Positions 34,209 to 42,698 of a DNA stretch of 64,000 bases are shown piece after piece. Each line of letters begins with the position of its first letter. Positions within the stretch are counted from its first letter, which is position 1. The position numbers and the translations under genes were made by a program. The notes below the pieces were generated by a model. That model was given only the letters and a program-made list of their open reading frames with translations. It ran no database searches and was not told the DNA's origin. The stretch is from G963677085 sp963677085. Lineage in GTDB: Bacteria > Planctomycetota > Planctomycetia > Pirellulales > Thermoguttaceae. The stretch is from positions 2,852,001-2,916,000 of the forward strand of contig CAXXFH010000004.1 of NCBI GenBank assembly GCA_963677085.2, in the 5' to 3' direction.

Positions 34209-34523
34209 TCAAACTTCTTTCGCCTGGGCTTCTTCCACTTGGTCTACCACATAGTCGACCAGTGTCCCGACGGTCCGAAAAGGACTGTTCTTTTGACTGA
34301 GTGCCCTATTGTTGGCCAACGACAAAGTAACCCCATACTCGTCTGTTACGGCTGCTTCGATTTCCACGATTAGGCTAACCAGCCCCAACGAATCCAATAC
34401 GCCCCCTTCGCCATAAAGCACCCTGTCGGGTGACTGAGAGATTTGCTCGTCTAGTGCCAACTCCTCACTCACCTCGTCAAACGCACGACAAACCAACTGC
34501 TGGACCCGAGCGGGGTCTACCAT
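34209..34523 (-). CDS. Acyl/peptidyl carrier protein
   Basis: 104 residues from the ATG at 34523, preceded by GGGAG at 6 bases. Phosphopantetheine attachment is predicted at Ser45 in GGVLDSLGLVSL; the motif and the acidic character (EIEAAVTDEYG, DQVEEAQAKEV) fit ACP/PCP proteins. It differs from housekeeping AcpP, and the context is a glycan operon, so it likely carries a group used to decorate a sugar. It lies 151 bases upstream of the SDR in the same direction. The phosphopantetheinyl transferase is not in the window. Confidence 0.88.
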   Translation of the reverse strand: MVDPARVQQLVCRAFDEVSEELALDEQISQSPDRVLYGEGGVLDSLGLVSLIVEIEAAVTDEYGVTLSLANNRALSQKNSPFRTVGTLVDYVVDQVEEAQAKEV

Positions 34524-34832
34524 TACACGCTCCCGACAATTCCTGTAGCCCGATTGGGGCAAACTGACTTCACGCGGGACCATCCGGTCAAAAAACTCAT
34601 TCGCAATCCTTCCGCGTGGGCTGGCGTTCTTCGGCCAGTTTTGGCTTTGCCCGGGAGAAAACGGCTACTATTCCCATTGAGCGCATTCGCCACTGCCGCG
34701 AAGCTCGACGGAACGGCATTTCCACTCCCAAGCGGGGGCGGGATTCTAGTCCATGAGAACCGTGGTCGCAAGAGAGATTTGGTGGGGAGATTCGATAAGA
34801 ATTGCCAATTCTGCCTTGAGTGGTGCGGCCGG
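34524..34832. other. Spacer between HAD phosphatase and carrier protein genes
   Basis: 309 bases without a supportable gene. Because the surrounding genes run the same way with short gaps elsewhere, this longer gap may contain an internal promoter for the ACP-SDR-ANL part of the operon. No clear promoter boxes are seen. Confidence 0.35.
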
Positions 34833-35507
34833 TTATCCAGCGTCGATTCCAGCCGCCACCGCGAGCAGCCCGGAGAAATGCGATAGATGGAGACTCTGAG
34901 GGGCTACGGACGGTTCGCAATTAAATGCGATGGCGGTCAGGCCACTTCGAAGTGCCCCTTCGAGTTCTTCTGCATCATGCCCTACGAAGGCCGTTTCGCT
35001 TGGGGAAGCACCAAGCCGTTTGAGCACACAGGCGTAGGCTTCGGGGGCCGGCTTCGCATGGCCCACATCAACACTGGTTACCACGGCATCAAAATACCGT
35101 TCGATTCCCAATTTAGCCAAAAGGTGACGCACCTGGGTTTCAGGGCTTTCGGTGTCGGAGAGAACAGCGAGCTTCGTGCCGGCAGCTTTCAGTTGGGCAA
35201 GCGTTTCCGCGACCCCATCGAACAGGGTGCGGGTTTCGACTTCGCTTGCCTTTTTTCGGGCAAAGGTTTCTATCTGAGCGATTTCGCTAGCATTCAATCC
35301 CAATTCTCCGAGCCAATGCCGGAAAGCACTCCAGTAGGCACACTCGCCTCGATAGACCGGCACGAGTTTGGTTTCCCACTGCTGGCAGAGTGTCGGATAA
35401 TCGATGGCCACGCCCGTCTGCTGCAAATAGGCTGTCAGGCTTCGACGCCAAAGAGTGGCATCAAAAAAGATGTCGCCCATGTCGAAGATGATGGCCGAAT
35501 ACCGCAT
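34833..35507 (-). CDS. HAD-superfamily hydrolase (subfamily IA-like phosphatase)
   Basis: 224 residues from the ATG at 35507. Motif I is AIIFDMGDIFFD, with the nucleophile Asp and a Gly two residues later, as in YihX-type HAD phosphatases. Motif II is LAVLSDTE, motif III is HAKPAPEAYACVLKRLG, and motif IV is TAFVGHDAEELEGALRSG. A cap of ~70 residues follows motif I. In nonulosonate pathways that use sugar phosphates (for example KDN), a HAD enzyme removes the 9-phosphate after NeuB, which fits this position. Function on another phosphate ester cannot be excluded. Confidence 0.85.
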   Translation of the reverse strand: MRYSAIIFDMGDIFFDATLWRRSLTAYLQQTGVAIDYPTLCQQWETKLVPVYRGECAYWSAFRHWLGELGLNASEIAQIETFARKKASEVETRTLFDGVAETLAQLKAAGTKLAVLSDTESPETQVRHLLAKLGIERYFDAVVTSVDVGHAKPAPEAYACVLKRLGASPSETAFVGHDAEELEGALRSGLTAIAFNCEPSVAPQSLHLSHFSGLLAVAAGIDAG

Positions 35508-35569
35508 GGTCAAATCACGAATCGCGGGGGGCAATTATTGGTGGCGGCAAACCTGCGTTCGGCAGCCGG

Positions 35570-36682
35570 TTATGCGGCGTCACGCTTGCCGGTGACGGGC
35601 AGGGCAAGGTCGTCTTCGGCTATCAGGGCGTCGGCAGGTATGCCCCGCTTTGCCATCTTGCCTAGAACGCGGTCTCGTTGCTGCCAAGCTAAGCCCGTGC
35701 CGGGGCTTTTCAGGCAGAGTAGGTCTTCAGTGACGATCGTGCCGGCCGGGATGTTCTCGCGCGCAACGAGCGATCGTCGCAGTTTGGTTCGGGCGTCGGC
35801 CACCGTGTTGGGGATTCGCTTAATTCCGTCGCCTAGGGTCAGTTCTACATTGCGGATGTCGCGGACCACGCGGCGCAGGCCGTCGGGCTCCAGGCTGCAC
35901 GCATGGTCGGTACCCTTCATGTGTCGGGCCAGGGTGACATGTTTTTCGACCACGACGGCCCCCAGTGCCGCGGCTACCACGGGCACCATGATTCCGATCG
36001 TGTGATCGCTCATGCCCACCAATACATCGAACTCGCGTCGTAAGGTGTGCATTGCGCGGATGTTCACGTCCTCATACGGTGTTGGATAACTACTCGTACA
36101 CTGCATGAGCACTAGTTGGTCGTGGTGTCGTCGTACCGTGTCGACGGCGTCCTTGATCTCCTCCATCGAATCCATGCCGCAGGAAAGGAGGATCGGTTTT
36201 CCGGTCCGAGCCACGTAGTCGATCAGCGGCAGGTTTGTCAAATCACGGCTGGCAATCTTATAGAGTGCGACGCCGATTTCTTCCAGGTCGTCGACGCTCT
36301 GAATATCGCAGGCCGTGGCGAAAAAGATCGTGCCCTGGCCTTCCGCGTAGGCCTTCAGTTCGCGATAGTCTTGCAGGGAAAGCTCAAGGAACTCACGATG
36401 ACGTCCGTAGGTCTCGCCAAAGCTCTGTGGACCGTGGTAGGGCCGATGATACATCTCGGCCGTCATCTCACTGGGAATGTGGCGTTTGCAGAGTTTCACC
36501 GCATCGGCCCGATGGAAGGCGATGTTGTCGATCAACTGCCGGGCGATGGCCACGTCGCCGTTATGATTCTGCCCTACTTCGGCAATAACAAAACACGGGT
36601 GGTCGTCGCCAATATAGCGAGTCGGCGCTACCTGGAGGCTCGGCAACGGTCGGAATTCCGTGTTTTTCGGCGAAATCGACAT
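35570..36682 (-). CDS. neuB: NeuB-family nonulosonic acid synthase
   Basis: 370 residues from the ATG at 36682, 32 bases after the SpsF stop; earlier in-frame codons overlap that gene. The TIM-barrel synthase part (CFVIAEVGQNHNGDVAIA, DAVKLCKRHIPSE, LSCGMDSMEEI, CTSSYPTPYEDVN, GMSDHTIGI, VEKHVTLARHMKGTDH) matches NeuB enzymes that condense phosphoenolpyruvate with a hexosamine or its phosphate. Residues ~285-350 are the C-terminal antifreeze-like SAF domain (SLVARENIPAGTIVTEDLL). The product would be a sialic-, legionaminic-, pseudaminic- or KDN-like acid; the substrate cannot be told. Confidence 0.94.
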   Translation of the reverse strand: MSISPKNTEFRPLPSLQVAPTRYIGDDHPCFVIAEVGQNHNGDVAIARQLIDNIAFHRADAVKLCKRHIPSEMTAEMYHRPYHGPQSFGETYGRHREFLELSLQDYRELKAYAEGQGTIFFATACDIQSVDDLEEIGVALYKIASRDLTNLPLIDYVARTGKPILLSCGMDSMEEIKDAVDTVRRHHDQLVLMQCTSSYPTPYEDVNIRAMHTLRREFDVLVGMSDHTIGIMVPVVAAALGAVVVEKHVTLARHMKGTDHACSLEPDGLRRVVRDIRNVELTLGDGIKRIPNTVADARTKLRRSLVARENIPAGTIVTEDLLCLKSPGTGLAWQQRDRVLGKMAKRGIPADALIAEDDLALPVTGKRDAA

Positions 36683-36714
36683 GGGAGAAATCGGGTTTGG
36701 AGGGCGACGCCTTC

Positions 36715-37479
36715 CTACGCGGCTACCGCCGTCTTGGGGTTTGAATGATTCAAGGCGACCATGGTTCGCAGCCACTCGGGATGACGATGGATCAAGTCGA
36801 GGATTTCCCGCGTGCCGGCCGATTTTGCTCGCGGCCCCAACGCAGAGAATACAGTACGAAGCAAGGCGAGGTCGTCGGACGTGTCCAGTGTAAGACGCAA
36901 CCGAGGGTCATTGCAGCCCGAGGGCACATCAAGCCAGCAAACGTCATATTGTTCTGGTTTCGTATAAATTCCTAGCGTCACGTGTTCGCGCTCGAACGGA
37001 TCGTCGATTTCCCGATCAGCCCGACGCAGGCAAGACATCGAAACGACCTCGGCGAAAAAACTCATTGCGGTGAGCATGACCGGTGTGCCGTCGCCGCGAC
37101 GATAGCTCTGGTAGTCGGCTTCGCTGCGTTTGGCAGCGTCGACGAGTCGATCGATGTACAACGGGTCGATCAAGGGATTATCGGCGTTGACTCGCACTAC
37201 CCGGTCGGCGGCGTATGTCTTGGCCGTCTCGACGAACCGGCCCAACACGTCGGACTCACTGCCACGAAAGCAGGGCACCTGCCAGCGGCGACACTGAGCG
37301 ACCAGCATGTCGTCGGCCTCTGATGTACTGGTCGCGACCACGATCTCGTCCAAGCACTTCGCGTTTCGCAGGCGATCGACAACCCATCGCAAAACACACC
37401 GGTCGCCGAGATCGCGCAGGACTTTTCCCACGAGGCGGGTGCTGCGAAGTCGGGCCTGAATGATAGCGATGGTTTTCAT
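36715..37479 (-). CDS. spsF: SpsF-like cytidylyltransferase
   Basis: 254 residues from the ATG at 37479 (MKTIAIIQARLRSTRLVGKV, the SpsF/NeuA-type nucleotide-binding loop). VVRVNADNPLIDPLYID and HVTLGIYTKPE are typical of the COG1861 (SpsF) group. It probably activates the nonulosonate with CTP to a CMP-sugar, the donor for surface glycosylation. It is the first gene of the leftward operon and is followed by neuB at a 32-base gap. The promoter should lie upstream of 37479. Confidence 0.9.
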   Translation of the reverse strand: MKTIAIIQARLRSTRLVGKVLRDLGDRCVLRWVVDRLRNAKCLDEIVVATSTSEADDMLVAQCRRWQVPCFRGSESDVLGRFVETAKTYAADRVVRVNADNPLIDPLYIDRLVDAAKRSEADYQSYRRGDGTPVMLTAMSFFAEVVSMSCLRRADREIDDPFEREHVTLGIYTKPEQYDVCWLDVPSGCNDPRLRLTLDTSDDLALLRTVFSALGPRAKSAGTREILDLIHRHPEWLRTMVALNHSNPKTAVAA

Positions 37480-37813
37480 GGGATCGCGTGGAGAAAGTGT
37501 GGATGTCGGCAACGCAAGGCGGCCGGCAACACGAAAGGGGTGTAAGTAGATACCAGAAGCAGATCGGAGGGAAAAGACCAGTTGCCGCTGCTTCGTCTAG
37601 CGACCCCAACGTTCGGGTGGGGCAATGATTCGCCTTTTCGGCATGGCCAAAGGGACGTTGGTCGCGAATCCGTCGCCGGTCTTTGTTGGAACGGGAGGCT
37701 TGCGCAAGGTGGGGTAAGTGGTGACGCGGCCTGCCTTGTTTCTTCCAAAAGCCGTTCCCGAAGTCACCACATATGATTGGTACTTGAGTGCCTGCTTCAA
37801 CTACCGTCGTCGG
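37480..37813. other. Operon upstream region, no gene supported
   Basis: This spacer separates the glycan operon start (37479) from the end of the RND permease (37814), both leftward. The operon promoter is expected here, and the permease would read into it unless terminated. Weak stems are present around 37600-37625 (CCCCAACGTTCGGGTGGGG); no consensus promoter was identified with confidence. Confidence 0.35.
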
Positions 37814-40800
37814 TTACTTCCGTTGGTCGGGGGGTGGCCACGCCCATTCGGTCATCTTCTGGACCACGACGTACAGCACCGGGATGAAGAATACGCCGAG
37901 GACCGTGGCGGCCGTCATGCCGCCGAATACGGCGGTGCCTAGGGTTCGGCGGCTGGCGGCTCCGGCGCCGGAGGCGATTACCAGGGGGACGACGCCTAGG
38001 ATAAAGGAGAAGGCCGTCATTAGGATTGCCCGAAACCGAAGGCGGCATGCCTCCAGTGCGGCGTCGATGATCGAGAGGCCTTCGGTTCGACGCTGTTTGG
38101 CGAATTCGACGATTAGAATCGCGCTCTTGCTCGAAAGGCCAATCAAAAGCACTAGGCCGATTTGGGTGTAGACGTTGTTGTCGAACGCCCGGGCCCAGGT
38201 CAACCAGATCGCGCCGAGCAGGGCCAACGACACTGAGAGCATCACCGACAGCGGAATGGTCCAGCTTTCGTATTGGGCCGCCAGAAACAGGTAGACGAAG
38301 GTGATGGCCAAGACGAAGATGATGGGCGCCTGCGCGCCGGCCTGAATCTGCTGGAAAGTAATGCCCGACCATTCATAGCGCATCGAACGGGGCAACGTGC
38401 GATCGGCCAATTGCTCCATGGCCGAAATCGCCTGGCCGGAACTGTAGCCGAGGCGAGGCTGTCCGGTGATCGTGGCCGAAGGGTACATATTGTAGCGGTA
38501 CACGGTTTTCGGGCCGGCCGTATCTTCGACGGTCAACAGGGTACTCAGCGGCACCATGTCGCCGTTTGCGTTGCGAACGTCGAGTTGCCGGATGTCGGAA
38601 ATCTTGTTGCGAAATTGGTGGTCGGCCTGGATTTGCACTTTGTAAACGCGGCCGAACGTGTTGAAGTCGTTCACATAGGCCGAGCCCAAGTAGGCTTGCA
38701 GGGTGCTGAAAACGGTTTGCAGCGGAATGCCGAGCTTCTTGACCTTCTCGCGGTCGACCTCCAGATAGAGCTGCGGCACCCGGGCGCGGAAGTTGTTGTT
38801 CAGTCGGGTAAGCACGGGCGAAGCGTTGCCCTCGAAGACCAGATCGTCGCCGATCGTTTCCAACTGGGCCAGTCCGGCCCCGCCGGCGTCTTCCAGGCGG
38901 AAGTCGAACCCGCCGGCATTGCCCAATCCGGTGATTGGCGGTGGTGGGAAGGCCAGGCAAACGGCTTCCGGGATGTCCATCATCCGCTGTTGGACCGATT
39001 GTACGAGCATGTCGACCTGCTGGTCGGCTGCCGTTCGTTTGTCCCAGGACTTCAGCACCACGAAGAACGCGCCCGCGTTGGGCGAAACCAGACCATCGAG
39101 CACGTTGTAGCCGTTGATGGCAATGGTGTTCTGCACGCCTGGCGTATTGTCGAGGATCTCCTGAACCTTGTCTAATACCTTGCGGGTTCGCTCCAAGGTG
39201 GCACCGTCGGGCAGTTCCATGTTGACCATGAAGTAGCCCTGGTCCTCGTCGGGCAAAAACCCGCCGGGTACTCTGAGAAAACCATAGACGGTAGCTGCTA
39301 CCAAGGCCGCAAAGAGAATCATACTGATAAACGCTCGACGCACGGCCATCCCGACCACCGACATGTAGACGCCGGTCGACTTGTCGAACCCGAAGTTGAA
39401 CCCGCGGAAAAACCACCCCAACAGTCGATAGATCCAGCTTCGACGACTCTCTTCGGTGCTGCGCAACAACACGCCGCACAGCGCCGGGCTGAGCGTCAGG
39501 GCGTTGAGCGACGAGAAGACCGTCGAGACGGCGATGGTTACCGCAAACTGGCTGTACAGCCGGCCGGTGATTCCGCCCATCATGGCCGTGGGCACGAAGA
39601 CGGCCAACAGCACCAATGTGGTGGCGACTACCGGTCCGGTGACTTCCTCCATTGCCCGGATTGTAGCCTGCTTGGCCGGGAGCTTCTCTTGGTCGATCAG
39701 GCGCATGGTGTTTTCGACCACCACGATGGCGTCGTCTACCACGATGCCGATTGCCAACACCAATCCGAACAACGACAACGTATTGATCGACAGCCCCAGG
39801 ACCATCATCATGCCGAAAGTGCCGATCAGCGATACGGGAATCGTGATCGCTGGAATCAGCGTGGTGCGGAAGTCTTGCAGGAAGACGTACACGGTCAGAA
39901 TCACCAACGCCACGGCAATGACAGGGTTTCGCGCACTTCGGCGATCGAGCCTCGACGACGACACGTCGGTCGTACGCGATTCGTAGCGGAGTCCTCGGGA
40001 AAGTCTCGTGCGAGTTGTTTCATGTTGGCGCGGACCTGATTGGCCACGTCCAGCGAGTTGGCTCCAGGCAACTGATAGATGGCGACCGCGATGGAGGGCG
40101 CGCCGTCGAACTGCTGCACTTCCCAATTGTACGTTTGGGCGCCCAGTTCCACGCGGGCGATGTCGCGCAGCCGCACCACTCGCCCGCCTTCACCCACCTT
40201 GACGATCATTTCTTCGAACTGATCGACGCTGGAAAGCCGGCCCAGGGTGTTGACCGTGTACTGGAAGACCTGGCCTTTGGGAGCTGGCTTGGCGGGCGGC
40301 ACCGATTTGCCCGGCCGCCACCTGGACGTTCTGCTCGCGAATGGCGGCCACCACTTCGTCGACGGTCAGCCCTCGGGCTTTGAGCTTGCGGGGGTCCATC
40401 CAGATCCGCATTCCGAAGTCCTTGGCACCCATGACGTTGACCTTGCCCACGCCGGTGATCCGGGCCAACTGGTCTTTGATTCGCGTGCCGATGTAATTGC
40501 TGATATACAGCTCGTCGAACCGGTATTCGTCGGTGCCGGGGATCTTGTCGGACACCATGTTGATCATCAACACGATGTTGGTCGAACGCTTTTCGGTCTT
40601 CACGCCCTCACGTTTGACTTCCTCGGGCAGCTTGGGTTGGGCGATGGCGACGCGGTTTTGCACCAGCACGGTAGCCATGTCGATGTCGGTGCCCACCTCG
40701 AAAGTAACGGTCAATTCGTAGCTGCCGTCGCTGGAACTTCGCGACGACATATAGAGCGAGTCCTCGACGCCGTTGACCTGTTCCTCGATGGGAAAGGCTA

Positions 40801-40984
40801 CCGTTTCGGCGATGACCTCGGCGCTGGCGCCGGGGTAGTTCGTGCTTACGACAACCGTGGGCGGCGTTATGTCGGGCGTCTGCTCGATCGGCAGAAGCGG
40901 GATGGTAATGCCCCCGGCCAGCAAAATCACAATCGAAATCACCGCAGCAAAGATCGGGCGTTCGATGAAGAAGCGGCTGAACAT
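37814..40984 (-). pseudogene. HAE1-type RND efflux permease, frame broken by clustered indels
   Basis: Read across frames, this is a full-length (~1,050-residue) RND inner-membrane pump like AcrB/MexB: MFSRFFIERPIFAAVISIVI at the start, two sets of six helices, GTDIDMATVLVQNRV, IAIGIVVDDAIVVVENTMR and a C-terminal HAE1 block. The frame is not continuous. From 40984 it is open to about 40300, shifts into a second frame (PPAKPAPKGQVFQYTVNTLG) until about 39990, then shifts at least twice more near 39930-40000 before the third frame carries the rest. The shifts lie in one ~370-base stretch; the other large genes here are intact. Sequencing error or a recent pseudogene are both possible. Confidence 0.85.
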
Positions 40985-41136
40985 AGGGACTTTGGATTTA
41001 TGATGTGGGATTTATGATTTCGGATTTTTGGGTAACCCTCGTTCGCACGCTTCGCGTGGGAACGTCGGTCGCACAACGTGCCTACGTTTGCCACTTTGGG
41101 GCTGGTGCTTCGTTAAATACAAAAACATGGCTGGGG

Positions 41137-41160
41137 CATGCCCACGCGAGCGTGGGCATG
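41137..41160. repeat. Hairpin repeat of the CATGCCCACGC type, copy 1
   Basis: CATGCCCACGC pairs with GCGTGGGCATG around a 2-base GA loop, followed by GCACCCGTG. The leftward adaptor gene ends 10 bases to the right, so the hairpin follows its stop. On the minus strand AGCCATGTTTTTGTA comes next, so it might also terminate that gene. A second copy is at 63848-63872. Confidence 0.7.
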
Positions 41161-41169
41161 GCACCCGTG

Positions 41170-42363
41170 TTATTCCGCCGGTGTTGGTTCTTCTGGCGTT
41201 TCCACTTCGATTGGTGCTTGCGGCTTCGGTTCTGTTTCGCTGGCCATCTTGGGTGTCACCGGGCGACCTGGTCGGGCTCGCTGTAGGCCGTCGACGATGT
41301 ACTTCTCGTTGGGCTTCAAGCCGCCGCGGATTACTCGCATACTATCGACCAGGGTGCCCAATTCCACGGGCCGTTGCTCGACGACGTTTTCGCTGTTGAC
41401 GACCAGCACGAATTTTCCGCCCAGGTCGGTGCCGATCGCCCGTTCGTGGACCAGCACGGCGTCTTTTATTTCGTCGCCGGGCACTTTTACACGGACAAAC
41501 AGCCCGGGATAGAGATAGCCGTCCTTGTTGGGAAAAACACCTCGGATCAGCGCGGTGCCCGTGGTCGGGTCGACGCGGTTTTCGACATATTCCAATCGGC
41601 CCTCGTGGGGAAAGTCCTTTTCATTGGCCAATTGAACATAGGCCTTCGGGTCGACGTCTTTGGTCCCGCCGTTTTGTTGATGTTCGCGCCACCACTCCAG
41701 CAGCTTCAGTACCGACTTTTCGCTCACGTCGAAGTACACGTACATTGGGTCCATACTCACGATGGTGGCCAGCAGAGTGTTTTCGCCGGCCCCGACCAAG
41801 TTGCCCGGGTCGACATATTTACGGCTGATGCGACCGTCGATGGGGCTGGTAATTGTGGTGTAGCCCAAGTTGATCTCAGCCTGGGTGATGTCGGCTTTGG
41901 CGGCTCCGATGGCCGCGAACGCCACTTTGTATTCAGCCCCCTTGGTTTGGTATTCCTCGCGAGAAATGGCTTTCTTTTCCAGCAGCGTTTCCGCCCGCCG
42001 GAAATTTTCCAGCGCCAGCTCGGCTCGGGCGATCGCCTGTTTTTCTCCGGCATCGGCAGCCGCCAAAGCCGCTTCGTAGGGCGCCTGTTCGATGAGAAAC
42101 AACTCCTGCCCTTTCTTGACCATCTCTCCCGCTTCGAAATCGACACGTTCGAGAAACCCCTTCACCCGAGCACGAATCTCGACCGTGTCGACGGCCTCCG
42201 TTCGGCCGCTGAAAACGGTGAAGTCGGTCACGTCGCGGATCTCGGGCGTGGCCACGGTAACTGTCGGCGGTTTCGGTGGCTCCGGTTGCGGTTGTTCGCA
42301 ACCGGAAAATACCAAGGAAAAAGACCCTAGTGCGACAACCGAGAGAAAACCGGCACTTTTCAC
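41170..42363 (-). CDS. RND efflux periplasmic adaptor (membrane fusion) lipoprotein
   Basis: 397 residues with a lipoprotein signal (SFSLVFSGCEQ), then the adaptor layout: an N-terminal beta-barrel/lipoyl half (TVEIRARVKGFLERVDF, KGQELFLIE), a coiled-coil hairpin (AEKQAIARAELALENFRRAETLLEKKAISREE, ~95-145) and the second lipoyl half (TTITSPIDGRISRKYVDPG), followed by the barrel and the membrane-proximal part. It bridges the RND permease and an outer-membrane channel. The partner permease, starting at 40984, is the broken gene. No TolC-like channel is in the window. Confidence 0.93.
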   Translation of the reverse strand: MKSAGFLSVVALGSFSLVFSGCEQPQPEPPKPPTVTVATPEIRDVTDFTVFSGRTEAVDTVEIRARVKGFLERVDFEAGEMVKKGQELFLIEQAPYEAALAAADAGEKQAIARAELALENFRRAETLLEKKAISREEYQTKGAEYKVAFAAIGAAKADITQAEINLGYTTITSPIDGRISRKYVDPGNLVGAGENTLLATIVSMDPMYVYFDVSEKSVLKLLEWWREHQQNGGTKDVDPKAYVQLANEKDFPHEGRLEYVENRVDPTTGTALIRGVFPNKDGYLYPGLFVRVKVPGDEIKDAVLVHERAIGTDLGGKFVLVVNSENVVEQRPVELGTLVDSMRVIRGGLKPNEKYIVDGLQRARPGRPVTPKMASETEPKPQAPIEVETPEEPTPAE

Positions 42364-42698
42364 GGCTGGATCCTGGGTTGCGAAAGATGAGAGCTTCTGA
42401 CAACGCTTCTTGAGAACGGCACGTACCTGCTAATGCAGCGTGTCGCTCAAATGGAACACTATTCCGTGCGTGCCACTGGCTATGCCAGTGCGGAGATGTC
42501 TGTAGCCATAAGCACTGGCATGGCCAGTGGTATCCGCAAACCGAAAGTCAGCGAAACCCTGAGCGGGGCGAAAGAGAATGCACGGGCATCCCCCACGCTG
42601 GTATCATTGTAGTGCTGCCGGCAGAAGAGGAAAGTGCTCGTGCAGAGAAAACGTTGGCCATGAGGTGATGTTTTGGGCGATTTCGCGCGTCCGAACTT
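42364..42698. other. Spacer with two CACTGGC hairpins
   Basis: 335 bases without a gene. Near 42474-42491 the unit CCACTGGCTATGCCAGTG (CACTGGC/GCCAGTG stem) appears, and near 42511-42528 CACTGGCATGGCCAGTGG. A related unit lies near 44563-44577. Otherwise only noncoding sequence is seen. Confidence 0.6.
42474..42528. repeat. Pair of hairpin repeats with CACTGGC/GCCAGTG stems
   Basis: Two units, each with a 7-bp stem and a 3-base loop (TAT, then ATG), separated by GCGGAGATGTCTGTAGCCAT. The loops differ while the stems are identical, as expected if the stem is what matters. A third partial unit is near 44563. Confidence 0.7.

Noticed and set aside
38373..39479. Leftward frame of 368 residues inside the permease
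   Set aside because: It is another frame of the permease region and has no independent motif; the permease frame covers the same span with clear RND motifs.
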